The notes beneath the pieces were generated by a model. That model did no database searches. It was not told the DNA's origin and saw only the letters and a program-made list of their open reading frames with translations. This document shows, piece after piece, positions 1 to 11,011 of a stretch of 64,000 nt of DNA (position 1 is its first letter; every line of letters begins with the position of its first letter). Made by a program: the position numbers and the translations under genes. Where the stretch lies: contig WSYH01000837.1 of assembly GCA_036426205.1 (NCBI GenBank), forward strand, positions 1 to 64,000, given 5' to 3'. The DNA is from Ascaphus truei. Taxonomy: Eukaryota; Chordata; Amphibia; Anura; Ascaphidae.

Positions 1-1
1 C

Positions 2-1095
2 TGTCAGGGTTCTGCTCGCCACAAACCAGGGTCGGACCGCGAGGCTGAGGTGGGGTTGTAAAAGCACCGACCTGAGACCACGCAGGCTGATCCGGATTGC
101 GCAGTTCGTTGTCAAACGTAGCAGGATCAGGAAAGGAGAAGACAGCGTCGTCGTTGTACAAGCCAGGGTCAGGACAGGAGATATCAGGATAATCATTGTT
201 CAGGCAAGAGTTCGGCAACAGGTAGTCAGGAGAGCCCCGCTTCAGCTTAGGAGCGCGGGGTTGGCCTCTGCGCGAGCGACGACCATGGCCCATGGTACTG
301 GTCACAGGAGATGTTAGGCAGACCAGAATAGCACACCGCTTTGCTGCACGGGTGCACCAGTGCTACAGCGCAAGAGTCCTGAGCGGCTGGGGAATCCTCT
401 GTAACAGCGCAGGAACCAGGACACGGCCTCTCTAGATTAGGGAAAGAGTAGGCCCCAGGAACCAGGAAGCTGAAGATCCACAGGGAAACCTCCGCTACAG
501 TGCAGGAATCAGGAGACTGAAGAGCGCGGGGGATACCTTTGCCTCAGTGCAGGAATGCAGGAAGCTGAAGACATAGGGGATACCTTTGCTTCAGCGCAGG
601 AGAACAAGTGGGAACTTGAAGGAAGCTGAAGGACGCAGGGCGGAACCTCCGTATCAGCATATGAGAACAAGCGGCTTGAAGGGAGCTGAAGGACGCAGGG
701 CGGAACCTGGTATCAGCATAGGAGAACAAGCAGCTTGAAGGAAGCTGAAGGACGCAGGGCGGAACCTGGTATCAGCATAGGAGAACAAGCGAGGGCTTGT
801 GGCAAAACAGTAGACATCCAGTTAGGACTATGCTCGGCAGGGAGCATTATGGGAAGACAATACTTAAAGGCCAGCGGGCCAATCCCCGGAGGGGGGTGTG
901 AAGGTACTGCTCCAATGAATGAATGCAAGTCTAGGTTGCAGTGATAGGCTGCACAGCTGCAGTAGATACCAGAGGGAGTGTGTATTGCTTTGGTGAGTGA
1001 ATCCAGGCTGCAGCAAACATCAGGAGAGGTGCTCCAGGACTGCACACGTCTGCAAGGTAAGGCAACCAGTAAACTGCGGAGCGGATTCCTTACAC
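2..1095 (-). mobile_element. LTR of a Ty3/gypsy-like retroelement (antisense)
   Basis: Read on the minus strand the segment begins TGTAAGGAATCC at 1095 and ends CCCTGACA at 2, so it has TG...CA ends. The minus-strand sequence just before it (plus 1096-1120) is purine-rich, as expected for a polypurine tract. The terminus at 2-50 (TGTCAGGG, then CTCGCCACAAAC) resembles the termini of the LTRs at 13332 and 32829, so they are probably related families. No target duplication can be checked because the left flank is one base. It contains its own minisatellite at 600-789. Confidence 0.5.
600..789. repeat. 59-63 bp minisatellite
   Basis: The block GAGAACAAG...AAGCTGAAGGACGCAGGGCG recurs at 600, 663, 722 and 781, giving three units of 63, 59 and 59 bp. 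Degenerate earlier units extend left to about 480. It sits inside the LTR-like segment. Confidence 0.8.
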
Positions 1096-1189
1096 CTCCT
1101 ATCTCCTCCTGCTCCACAGTGTCTCCCTGCCTAGCCTCCCCTAGGCCCAGCACCTCAGCCCCTGCTGCTGACTCCTGCTGCTTACCTCC

Positions 1190-2225
1190 CTGCAGCCCAC
1201 CTGCACTCCGCTCCCCCCAAGGCAATCCTAACACAGACACTGGAACTACCTGAGTGCACCTATCTCCCTGACCTTGTCTCCCCCTTACCAGGGATGAGCT
1301 ATGGGGCACCTCTCCAGATGCAACCGCCTTAGCTCTTGGCTGGCAGGTATCCCTGGGGCGGCACAAGCCTGGCACTGCCCATGATACCCCCAGCCCATAG
1401 CCAGGCTGCAACAGGGGGTTGCTGATCTGAGAAACCCCCTGAGGCTCTGCCAGGGTAATGGGAAACTGTAGCTGCCATACCTGCTGCTTTCCCTCCCCGG
1501 CTACCACTAGCCCTTCTTCTCCTACTGAGATCTGGTGCTGGCTACCTACCTGCAGCCTTCCCTCACTCCGCTTCTCCCTAGCTATTCCTAACCTGGATCC
1601 TAAGGTCACCTGAGTGAGGCCATCTCCCTGACACTGCCTCCCCATTACCAGAGAGGAGCCCAGGGGCACTAGTGCAGAAGCACGTGCCTTGGCTCTTGGC
1701 TGGCAGGTAATCGGGGGGTGGGCTAACTGTGCCACTGTCTCTGATACCTCCAGCCCATAGCCAGGCAACAACAGTGGGGCTCTAAACCGAGAGACCCCCT
1801 AAGGCTCTGCCAGGGTAATGGGGAAAACTGTATGGCTCACTTGCTGCCCTCCCTCCTCAGTTCCCACTGGCCCACCCAACCCTCTCCCAGGCAATCCTAC
1901 ACTAGAGCTGGGTGCTAACGGGGCTAGCCCCTCTCCCTAAAGCTGTGCCCCCATTACCGGAGGTGAGCTCAGGGTTGCTGGTGCAGATGCACCCACCTTA
2001 GCTCCTGGCTAGTAGGTAACCCTGGGGTGGTCTAACTGGGCCACTGCCCCTGATACCTCCAGCCCATAGCAAGGCTGCAACAGTGGGGCTCTTAACTGAG
2101 AATCCCCTTGATGCTCTGCCAGGGTAATGGGGAAGGCTAGCTGCCCTACAAGCTGCCCTTCCTTCCCCTCCCCTGGTGCCCCCATCTCCTGCCACCCACT
2201 GGTCACTCCTAGAGGGAAATAACAG
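1190..2225. repeat. Tandem repeat with units of about 310-360 bp
   Basis: The phrase GCTCTGCCAGGGTAATGG appears near 1444, 1806 and 2115, and a second phrase (CCAGCCCATAGC) recurs with the same spacing, so about three diverged units are present. The long minus-strand open frames here follow the repeat rather than a protein family and I do not call them genes. The block probably belongs to the internal or leader part of the element whose LTR is at 2-1095. Confidence 0.65.
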
Positions 2226-3640
2226 GGTACAGTCGTGGGAAAAAATAAGTCAGGGTTAGTCTGCGACTTGGTCTGGCTTACCTCGCTGATCCCCGCAGAG
2301 ACCGCCGCCTTCGTTGGTCCCGATTGCAGGGGGACTGGAGTGGCCGCCGCCGGCGTCATCTGGGCCGGGCAGCAACGGGCCGCTGCCGCTACAGCGCCCG
2401 GGTTTGGTACAGGTAAAACGGTGCAGGACAAGGGTCCCAGGTCCTTGTGGAGTAACACGGCTCCATTCAAACCAGGTAAAATAATCCCCTCCCGCAATCC
2501 CTGTCCCTCCCCCCACTCAGAAAGGGCTCCTGCACTTTGCCGGAATCGCGGCTCTGCCGCCGCGCCACGGGCGAGCCCCGGGTAGCTGCCGCAACAGCAC
2601 CCGGCTTTGGTACAGGGTCACCGGCGTGGATCGTGGGGCTCCGGTCATCGCTGGGAATCGCCGACTCCGCCAAACAATGTGAATCTCCCACCTCCTGCAC
2701 ACCCCAACCCTCTCCCCAAATAAAATTGCCGCCGGCCGGATGCCGGAATGGCGGTTTCGTCTCCGCCGCCGGTTCTCCACCGGGGTCCGATGGATGGCCG
2801 CCGCTCTCCGCCGCTGTTGCCGATGCAGCCTGGCCAGGTTCTCCAGGGAACGTCCCGCGAAGGGTTTTCGCCCTGGCTGGGCGGGAGCCATCGGAGGATG
2901 CCGCTAACGAGGTCATCTTTTCCGCAGCTCGTGAGCGCTGGCCCTGAGGGGCTTCTTCGCCCAACCGCGCACGGTCCGGGCTCCGGGCATTATTGTGGCC
3001 CATTTGTTGGCAGTGCCGCGGCGCCTGCCGGAGCTTCGCCGCCGGTGGACTACCCCCCGCAAGAGGCGACTGCGTCCAGAAAGGAGTTGCTCGAGCGCCG
3101 GGTTCTGGGAGGGGGTAAGCGGGTCGGTGCGGCACCAACGCCATGAACTGGGTCCACTTCACCGGGAACCACGTCTTGCCCAACGCACACACCAGTGCTA
3201 GCTCTTTCAGGGAAAATGGACGGACCGCCGCAACGGCCGTTACCTCTCCTGGTGCAAGACTTCCGTGGTCTCCGAGACCACCTGCTCCCTCCCCAAGTCT
3301 CTGCCATCCCGGAGCTGGGTCCATTCCCTGCTCTCCGGGTGGTTTGATGGTTACGGCGGCTGCAGCGGTGGTTCTTTGCTCAGCCGGCCGGGTTTCATGC
3401 TCACCGATCGCCGCCTCTCTCTCAGCCTTGCTGGCTGCTGGTCCCCGCGCCGACTTGATGCACTCCACCGGTCTCGGTGCCCGGCTCCAGTCACATGGAT
3501 GGCCGGCACTTTGGTTCTGGAGGCAATGCTTCTCACAAGTAGGGGAACCCCTTTAATCCCGGGCCAAACCCCCTCTCCCATGACACTGATTACCTCTTGT
3601 TCCCTGAAGCCTGCTAGCTCCTTGGACTCCGCTTTTCTCC
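2226..3640. other. GC-rich repeat-associated DNA, no gene recognised
   Basis: GC-rich sequence with several overlapping open frames on both strands (for example minus 2467-3468). None shows a recognisable domain. GC-richness alone favours long chance frames. It may be an untranslated or gag-like part of the flanking retroelement, but nothing in it proves that. Confidence 0.4.
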
Positions 3641-3681
3641 ACTCCTGATCCGGCTTGTACGACCATTCTCCTGTCTCCAGT

Positions 3682-3850
3682 CCTGACCTTGGCTAAGTAC
3701 TCCAACGATCCGACATTCTCCTATCCTGAACCTGGCTACGTACCCCGACTATCCGATACTCTCCAATCCTGAACCTGGCTACGAACTTCGACGATCCGAA
3801 ACTCTCCACTCCTGAACTTGGCAAGTACCTTAACCATTCTCCAATCTATA
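3682..3850. repeat. 43-bp minisatellite, four units
   Basis: CCTGAACCTGGCTACG and close variants start at 3682, 3725, 3768 and 3811, an exact 43-bp period. Confidence 0.8.
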
Positions 3851-3884
3851 ACCCTGACCTGGCTTGAACGACTACTCTACATCA

Positions 3885-3975
3885 TAGGCGCGCCCCCGTG
3901 GCTGTGGGTCGGCGTTATCCAATCCCCTACCTCAGCACCGCGGTCGCGCTTCGTTTGTGGTGAGCTATGCGTTAC
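3885..3975 (+). mobile_element. LTR-end-like sequence in opposite orientation to 2-1095
   Basis: The plus-strand end GTTTGTGGTGAGCTATGCG followed by TTACA is, when reverse-complemented, similar to the terminus at position 2 (CTCGCCACAAAC, then CCGCG and CTGAGGT). The block 2-3975 is therefore bounded by inverted related termini. This could be two nested LTRs in opposite orientation or one element with terminal inverted repeats. Confidence 0.45.
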
Positions 3976-4139
3976 AGTATCTTAAATACTTTATTGTACA
4001 ATGCATACAATTGTACATTATTTCTAACACGATCCGCTTATAGAGCGATGTGATTCTTTGGACTCCAAGCACAGCGTTATAAGGGGGTTGAGTTGTATAT
4101 ATATTCTTCCCATGCTTATTGCTACAGCAAAGGTCATCA

Positions 4140-4300
4140 CCATTGGATGTACATGTGGGCTTATTTATTTAATGTTGTATATTTCAGGTCTACAGTATAT
4201 CTCAGTAGCACTCAAATTGACACAAATAAATATATGCATATTTAATACCGTGGTTCTGGCTTTTGAGCTTGCTAAAAAAATCTCTTTTTTGTTATAATAT
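4140..4300. repeat. Unclassified dispersed repeat, copy 1
   Basis: The stretch around GCACTCAAATTGACACAAA and TTTTGAGCTTGCTAA is repeated at about 32320-32400 with scattered substitutions. No coding capacity or ends are clear. Confidence 0.55.
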
Positions 4301-4782
4301 ATGAAGCCTTTGATTACCTTTATTGAAAACTAATTACCTAAGCTGCCAATCGATTGGTTCTCCTGTGATCGATCGGCAAAATCTTGTTTCCCAGGGTTCA
4401 CTAAATGGCGGACTTTCAGTTTCAAATCAATCCTTCAGTCAGTGTAACTCAGCAGCTACAACATATTCTTATATTACTATGGTAACATTATCTTTTGTTC
4501 TAGTTTGCAGCTCAAACTGCTGGGAATATTGGCAACAAATTATAACAAACAGGAAAGTGTTACACAGATCTTGAACTGCTGGGAGAGGTGGGCTAAAACC
4601 TGCTATAGAAATCACAGGATGCTCAGTATATTAAAACCCAATAAAAATGGCATTAAAAGTTGAATTAAAAAAAGGTAGTAAGTATGATCTAATACTACAG
4701 AACTGTTTTATTTATAAAAAAAAAACACACATAGGATATTGCATGGATTGCTCCTTTAAGGTGTCTTGCACTTCACTTAGAC

Positions 4783-5114
4783 CAAGGGTGCGCAAACTTC
4801 TGGTGCGGCCCCCCCTTCCGCCTGTTCTCCCCCATTGCTCGCCCTCCCTCCCTTACCTTTGTTGCGGCGTCAAATGACGCCACGAGATTATGTGATGTTA
4901 TGTGACCCTCCGGCATAATTTCCACGTTGCGATGACCCCACTGCGTCATTTGATGCTGGGTTTGCCATGGCGACGCGTCGCAGAAGCCGGCTGAATCATG
5001 GTAAGTGAGTTGCAGAGGCCTCACGCGATCCCCCGGCATTTAATTTAAATGCCTTGGGAAAGAGTGAGGGCCCCCCCCCCCCAAGAAAATCTCCCGCCAG
5101 TTTGCGCACCCCTG
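4783..5114. mobile_element. Non-autonomous hAT transposon (MITE) with 8-bp target duplication
   Basis: The element starts CAAGGGTGCGCAAACT and ends with the near-perfect inverse AGTTTGCGCACCCCTG. It is flanked on both sides by ACTTAGAC (4775-4782 and 5115-5122), the 8-bp duplication expected of hAT transposases. At 332 bp it carries no transposase. It lies in a STYXL1 intron, ending 65 bp before the next exon. Confidence 0.88.
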
Positions 5115-5179
5115 ACTTAGACAGTGAAAGAAGATAAATGTAATAACATGAAGAAAGTGCTTTTGTTTCCTCCTCCTAG

Positions 5180-5277
5180 TTTCAAAGTGGAAAGCGAGCA
5201 CGTTCTGCACATCCCAGTCACAGACTGCAGCCATTCAGATCTCCTACAGTCCTTCCCCGTAGCTTGTCATTTTATAG
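5180..5277 (+). CDS. STYXL1: STYXL1 coding exon (antepenultimate)
   Basis: Acceptor TCCTCCTAG before 5180 and donor GTGAGC after 5277. It encodes FKVESEHVLHIPV through CHFI of the phosphatase-like domain. One base of a split codon is carried at each end. Confidence 0.9.
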
Positions 5278-7813
5278 GTGAGCTGCCCACTGCCTTTGTC
5301 TTTATCCCCTCCGGGGCCAAAGTGTACTATTGGCATTGACATGTTTATTGAATTACATCTGCCTGGCTGATGCATTTTTTAACCAACATGGCACCCTTTG
5401 GCCCAGATTCCTAAAAGGGTGCTATGCTTTAGCAAGCCTTTACTCCCATTCATGTGAATAGAAGCTGGGGCATGTAAAGCTTCGAACCCTTTTGTGGATC
5501 TGGACTTGGCTTAGTATTTGTAAATCTCTTTTTTTTTGTTAACTGACCATGGTTTTTTCAAAGTAAAGTTAAGACTTTGAGAGGGAGTTGACTTCCTCTC
5601 GCACTCTTGTCATCCTCTAATAAGGACAGGTTGGGGATACGGGCAAATCAAACTTTGATTGACAAACTTGAAATCTTGATTGTCAAACACGCCTCTAGCT
5701 ATGGCTGTGCACCTTTAATGTGTAAATGAGTGAAGAAACATGGATGGTAGAGATGAGATATATGCCTGGTTACATTCGGTATGACTATAACCTTGATAGA
5801 CAATGTCTCAGAGAACACGGGCTACATCTATAAGAATTTTTTCTTCACCCTAAACAGTAATCCAAGATGTAAAATGGATGCCTGCTCAATGGGATAAAGC
5901 AAAGATTCTTTAAAGAACTAGTATTTTTTTTTTAAATGTGCAAAGGAGTATCAGAGCAATGAAAAGAAAGATCAAATGACATGACGTTGCATTTCCTTGG
6001 CAACGTGCCACGTGTGACGTCACGTTTGTGATGTCTGCCGCATCATTTGACGCTGGGATGCCAAAGGAGCAGGAGGGTGGCAGAAAGGAGGCTCCCACAC
6101 AGGCAAGTGCCTAGGCAAATCTGCCGCTGGCTACAAGTACTAGTTTTCTAGGGGGTGATCGGGTTCACTGTGATCGCGGCCAGAACAGAAGTGGAGTATC
6201 CTCCCCTTCCATTCATATCCTGTGGGGCCTGCCCACCACCACGCAATTGCATTGGTTTAGATTGGTAAGAAAAGTGTCTCCGGTCTTCTGGCACTCAAAG
6301 GGTTAATTTAAAAAAACAAGTAATTACACTGATTTTTATTTTTAACAGCGTGGCAGTCATCAATAAAAGTCACGTGGGTAGGATGTGTATAGCAATGTTG
6401 CTCACCCTTTACTACCAGAGGGCCTGCAGAGCAATGCATTGTAGGCCCAGTATGCTGCAAAGAGTTTAATACAGAATTTGATGTGTTCTTTTTCTAGATA
6501 TGTACATCGATCTCAATTTCCCAGTTCTGGTCTTCTCCAATCTGGGAATCAGCCGCAGCAGTACTGTGCTGATAGCATACATCATCCACCAGAAAAAGTG
6601 CACCCTTCAGGTAATCTACAACATTGCACAACTCAAATACTGACTCCCAGACCATCACTCAATAGCCTGTGATTTTCCCGTGCTGGAGAGGATTTTAGTC
6701 CCATTCATTTGAATGAAGTGGAATTTTTCTCTAGCACAGGGAAGGAGCTTTACAGCAAAGTGTATAATGACCTCAGACTCCTGCTACTTCTTCAGCATAT
6801 ACACTACCGGCCCTAATTTAAAGATACAGTTTAAGCAAAATCCTACATGTATGTTTTTTTTTTTAATAAATCAGTTCTCTACTATGAGAAAATACTTGTA
6901 GCATTAAAAAAAAAATGTAAAGACATTTTTAATGTATTCTAATTTAACAAGCATTATTGTTTCTATAGCAACCATTTACAAAGTCACATCCCCTTCCTCT
7001 TCTGGGACAGACTCTGGCACAACACTTTTGCCCTCTCTCTAGCAGTGCACCATTTTATCTAGGGCCTGCCTGGTCACATGATCTTCCACGCAGAACTTTG
7101 CATCTTGGGTAATCTTCTGCAGCCCTAACTGTGATATAAAAAACCCTGAGCTAAATCTTCAGCGATCGTTTATAGGAGAACAGATCGATCGGCAGCTTAG
7201 CTAATCACTTGTCAGTGTGCAGATTGTATTTATGCACATATTGAATGGGAACAAAAATTTAAAACGGAAGCTTGAACTGCAGCTTTAATGCTTACTCCAA
7301 CTTCAATGGGGATTTTTGTCTGGAAACCGCCCGAAAGACCATTATGACAATTTTGAATTACCCACTTTGTCTTTAACATACAGTATAGTGGGCTCAAAGG
7401 GATCATTGCTCGGATTTAGCAAGGTGTGAATTTACACCCAGATCTGTTTTGCAGTCAAAATGTTCAATGCCGTAGAGACCAGTAACCCATTTATTTGCAG
7501 TGCATGGTGATCCTATATGTAGAACGCCTGCTTGAAAAGTACCATACAACATTACACAGCAGTGGGTGGTGCAGGTTACTCTAGATATAAAGTAATTTAC
7601 ATGTAAATGGGTTGCAATCATTGAGTAAGGGGTACATGGTAGATGGTCGATCTCACATTGTTTTGGTGGTTTTCTTTTCAGGAGGGATGGAAGCACGTAC
7701 TGAAATGCAAAACCAACATGAGGCCCAACAGAGGGTTTGTGGAGCAGCTTTCTAAGTGGGAGAAGACAATTCTGGGAAATCAGATAACAGATATATCAGA
7801 CCCGAAGTTTTGA
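5180..7813 (+). CDS. STYXL1: Serine/threonine/tyrosine-interacting-like protein 1 (pseudophosphatase MK-STYX), 3' part
   Basis: Three spliced exons, 5180-5277, 6498-6610 and 7682-7813, join in frame through AG/GT borders and encode the C-terminal ~114 residues ending at TGA 7811-7813. The product matches the dual-specificity phosphatase domain of STYXL1 as I know it: LLHI-type strand, CHFI helix, FSxxGISRS loop, the IAYxxH helix and the C-terminal NRGxVxQLxxWEKTILG stretch. The phosphatase signature HCxxGxSR is replaced by FSNLGISR, so the nucleophilic Cys is Ser (codon 6536-6538) and the preceding His is Phe. This is the hallmark of MK-STYX, which binds rather than dephosphorylates partners. 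The first visible exon begins with the third base of a codon, so upstream exons (rhodanese-like domain, early phosphatase domain) lie outside the window. TMEM120A follows on the same strand. Confidence 0.93.
5969..6133. mobile_element. hAT-type transposon end fragment
   Basis: GCATCATTTGACGCTG and the terminal AAATCTGCCGCTGG recur at 26115-26300 (GCGTCATTTGACGCTG, AAATCTGCCACTG). A similar GCGTCAAATGACGC palindrome lies inside the complete hAT MITE at 4783-5114. No second terminus is clear. Confidence 0.5.
6498..6610 (+). CDS. STYXL1: STYXL1 coding exon with inactive phosphatase loop
   Basis: Acceptor TTTTCTAG before 6498 and donor GTAATC after 6610. It encodes the VFSNLGISRSS loop (F 6533-6535, S 6536-6538, R 6554-6556) and the IAYIIHQ helix. 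It ends in phase 0. Confidence 0.93.
7682..7813 (+). CDS. STYXL1: STYXL1 terminal coding exon
   Basis: Acceptor TTCTTTTCAG before 7682; 44 codons including the TGA stop at 7811-7813. It encodes EGWKHVLKCKTNMRPNRGF and the WEKTILG segment typical of the STYXL1 C terminus. Confidence 0.93.
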   Translation, partial: EGWKHVLKCKTNMRPNRGFVEQLSKWEKTILGNQITDISDPKF

Positions 7814-7824
7814 CCCTTAGTTAA

Positions 7825-7830
7825 AATAAA
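7825..7830 (+). promoter_or_regulatory. Candidate polyadenylation signal for STYXL1
   Basis: AATAAA 11 nt after the stop codon. Such a short 3' UTR would be unusual; AATAAA also occurs near 8164 and 8555. The used site cannot be told from sequence. Confidence 0.3.
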
Positions 7831-8470
7831 CAATCAATTCCCAACTGTGATTCCGAGCAGTCTGATACTGGAAAAATACGTTATCAAAATTAACATCTTC
7901 CGTCTATGTTCAGAAGTTCTTCTATATGAAGCTGGAGCGCATTTAAACGTAGCTCATAAAGACTCCTTAAGTAGCAATCTGTATTACTCGTAATTTTGTG
8001 TATTCTTTTTTTTTTACTAACCTGATCTGGGGTACTTCCAATTCACGAACAAAAATACGTTTTGTCAACCAGTCAGGAACTCTTTCCTAGCGGGCACGAA
8101 ATGGCTACACACAAATGAAGGTCTGCCTTCAGGAATCTCATTTTATTTTTTGACGTTTTCTCAAATAAACGACAAAAAGTGTAAACTCTTGTTGCTTAGG
8201 TGGGCTCCAGGACATTGATGGACAATGGATTAGCCTTGAGAGAATCCCCGGTTCAGGGAAACTAGAAACTAGAAAACAAATGTTTTATTATGGGGGAGAT
8301 TGCTGCTTTAATATACAAATATTGCCAACAAAAACTAAGGCATGGTCAGGCAGAGTTCTTGGTCACCAAAATGCAATATTTAACCATATAATGGTCATAT
8401 TTAATTGTTTGTATTAGCTGCAGGCTTTCTTTACCTTTGTTATCTTATTTCTATATCAGTGTAGTCAAGA
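7831..8470. other. No feature seen
   Basis: AT-rich sequence downstream of STYXL1, probably 3' UTR and spacer. No convincing frame or repeat was recognised. Confidence 0.4.
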
Positions 8471-8479
8471 AGGAATTAC

Positions 8480-8665
8480 ATTTCCACTTATGAGACAGCA
8501 TTGGATCATATTTCACTGTTTTTTTGTTTTGTTTACCTTCCTCTGGATCAAAATACAATAAATACACACATAGGGTATGTATTTGTCCTCGAAATTTAAC
8601 ATAGGTTGAACTTGTACATATTTCTTTCTTTTAACCTCATCTACCATGTAACTATGTAACTATAC
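8480..8665 (+). mobile_element. CR1-type LINE 3' end fragment
   Basis: Contains CTTCCTCTGGATC, then ATAGGTTGAACTT, CAACCTCATCTAC-like sequence and the terminal TATGTAACTATGTAAC tandem octamer typical of CR1 3' tails. A homologous fragment lies at 45740-45915. Confidence 0.65.
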
Positions 8666-8877
8666 ATTTATAATGAAATCAAAGGGCATGATTTGCCTTG
8701 ATTGCATGCCATGTGCATTGTTTTTTATTTCTTTTAACCATGGTGAATTACACAATTCCTTTTAAATCAAAGTTACTTGTTTATTTAAAAAATGCAACAC
8801 TTTTTTTTTTAAAGAATATATTTATTTGGACAATCCTGCGTTACTCCTTTGAAAATGTGCTGCGCTCTGTTACAAGC

Positions 8878-9262
8878 TGTGAGGGAGTATATAAGAGGTT
8901 AAAATACTCTCACTTTAGCAGACCAAAAGAACCACAGGCTAGCTGGCAGGTTTGCTAGCTGATTGGAAAGGGGAGGTTTAAAAGGAAGACAGCAGATTTC
9001 TTCCAGGCTGTAATTTTGCTCTCAACCTGTGGGTAAACAGGTTGCAGAGAGCCTGGCTGAGGGGAGAGCCTGAACTCCCTGTTGTGTACCTGGGACTAAG
9101 GACTATTATTTTTGTTGCAGACTGATGCCATTTACTTTCATTGCTTTATTCTCTGCAACTACAACCTGCTTCCCTGGTAAGCAGGTTATAAAGCACTTTT
9201 CATTGCAAGAAAGTTGTGTGTAAGCTCTTTTCTGACCATACCGACAAGGCCGCTCCGTCACA
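8878..9262 (+). mobile_element. Solo LTR with 5-bp target duplication
   Basis: 385 bp with TGTGAGGGAG...CCGTCACA ends, flanked by CAAGC on both sides (8873-8877 and 9263-9267). Inside are TATATAAG near the left end and a later GCTTTATT region. The direct repeat and TG...CA ends make an LTR retrotransposon remnant after LTR-LTR recombination the best reading. Confidence 0.8.
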
Positions 9263-9477
9263 CAAGCACATTACCACTCCTTTGTGGTTGAAGTATCTTT
9301 GAAGTATCTTTTTAAAAAGTGCATTTCTGTGACTTCCAAATATTCTAAATGTAAAGGTTTTGGATCTTACCGCACTCCTTATAGATAATTGTAGTTGGTG
9401 TCCTTTTTCTTTGTAAGGAGCAGGCAGTTGAAGAGTGGCTGGGATCCCACTTCTACCACTTGGTTAAACTTGAAGCT

Positions 9478-9642
9478 GGATATCTTCTTGCCGCACTGTT
9501 CTAATAAAGTCTTACACCAGACATTATAGCATGATAAACTGTTTTATTTGCAGGTTGCAAATGTACAACGTTTCGTGGATCTCCCTTCCTCAGGTGCAAT
9601 ATTGTAATACTTTATTAGAACAGTGCGGCAAGAAGATATCCA
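9478..9642. repeat. Fold-back element with GAAACG core
   Basis: Inverted arms of about 34 bp (9478-9512 and 9607-9642; TGGATATCTTCTTGCCGCAC and its complement) flank a 95-bp centre. On the minus strand the centre carries CTGAGGA (9587-9593), a short hairpin, then CGAAACG (around 9569-9575) and a CAAATAAA tract. The organisation, but not the arm sequence, matches 18745-18890. Confidence 0.75.
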
Positions 9643-9662
9643 GCGTCAATATTCTAAATGTA

Positions 9663-10220
9663 TTTAACATTGCGGAAAGCTGTTTTTGTCCGTAATTAGA
9701 AAGATTCATACAATAATTACTCTTAAGAAAGGGAGATAGGCTTCCAAAAAATAAATACATTTTTAAAATGGAAAGTGAACCATTATTTTGTCAATAAAAA
9801 GGTAGCGGTACTCTTGTAAATTAAAAAAATGAGTTATACTCCGTACCCCCTAGCATCATCACACTTCAACCATTGCCACTACTTTTATTAATTGACTAAG
9901 TCATATAGTATTACTACTCTTGCAAATGTAGCAATTTTGAAAGAAGTTTCTGAAAACTCGACTTACGGATGCAAATTTAAGCTTGGCAACTGTGATTATT
10001 TATTAGCCGTTATAGCAGCAGTTTCCCCTGAAATGGATAATTTTAAAAAACAATCTTACCTGAACCTGTCCCCCGAAGCTCATCTATGATCCCCTGACAT
10101 TCAGGGCTTCCCAGTTTGCCAGAAATGTGTAGATTTTTGTGCTGGTTTTGACACACAAACGACGTAGAACCGCCAGACTACGAACATGGCACAGAGTCAC
10201 CAATAGAAAGCAGCAACGTT
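9663..10220. other. No gene seen
   Basis: AT-rich intergenic DNA between STYXL1 and the gypsy nest. The short open frame at 9892-10089 has no recognisable motif. Confidence 0.4.
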
Positions 10221-10463
10221 GTCTACCAATTACATAAAAGCTTTTCTGTAGTATGCTTATGTGTAACTGGGTGTGTCTTTATTCCCTGGGCACGGTAGGC
10301 TGGTAATACACTTACCCAGCCTGCATGCACAGGGTTCCGGGTCTGGCTGGTTACACAAGGAGATTGAAGACAATGGAGGAAAGGGATGGGATGGGCAGGC
10401 CTCCTATCCAGAGGGATTGGTCCAAAGAGCGAAGCCATTGTCTGCCCAGACAGAGGCACCTAT

Positions 10464-11011
10464 TGTTACGGTCGCATACGTTGCTGTGTACTGTCCAGGA
10501 GACAGACCTGCTAGGCAGAGGTGGAGAGTAGAGACCAACCCATACCTGGGATCCGAATCCTGAAGAGTAGAATAATGAGGTCTGAGGTCAGGGCAGGAGA
10601 AGGCAGGATAATCGTGGTCACTTCCGCGGTCAGGGCTAGAGAAGACAGAGTAATAGGGGTCACAGTTCCAAGGTCATGGCTGGTGAAGGCAGGATCGTCA
10701 AGGCAAAGCAGAATGGCAGCAAGACAGGCAGAACACGGTTTCAGCAGGAGTACAGGAAAACGGAACCTTGCACAGACAAGGAAGAAAGGGGAATGAAGCC
10801 TTATAAAGAGTGCAGGCAATAAATCCAGAATGAGGCTGACTTTGTGCCTCGGCGGCCATGTTGGTAGATGCCGACATCCTACATCGGCGGCCTTGTTGGG
10901 AAATCCTTATACCTATCTCATCAAGAGATAGCGAGCCGGTACTAAGAACAGGGGGAGGTAGGTGCTGTTTTCATTGGCTGGTTCGTAATTCCCGCCCTCC
11001 TTGCCTCAGCC
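10464..11011 (-). mobile_element. LTR-like segment, antisense
   Basis: Begins TGTTACGGTCGCATACG and then has the GTCAGGGCAGGAGAAGGCAGG style seen in the gypsy LTRs at 1 and 13332. It runs into the + strand LTR at 11012, which may interrupt it. A matching other end and a target duplication were not found. Confidence 0.4.

Noticed and set aside
713..1771. 352-codon minus-strand open frame
   Set aside because: It runs over LTR sequence and the 310-360 bp tandem repeat and has no domain; it is a product of repeat periodicity.
2467..3468. 333-codon minus-strand open frame
   Set aside because: GC-rich sequence with competing open frames on both strands and no recognisable motif.
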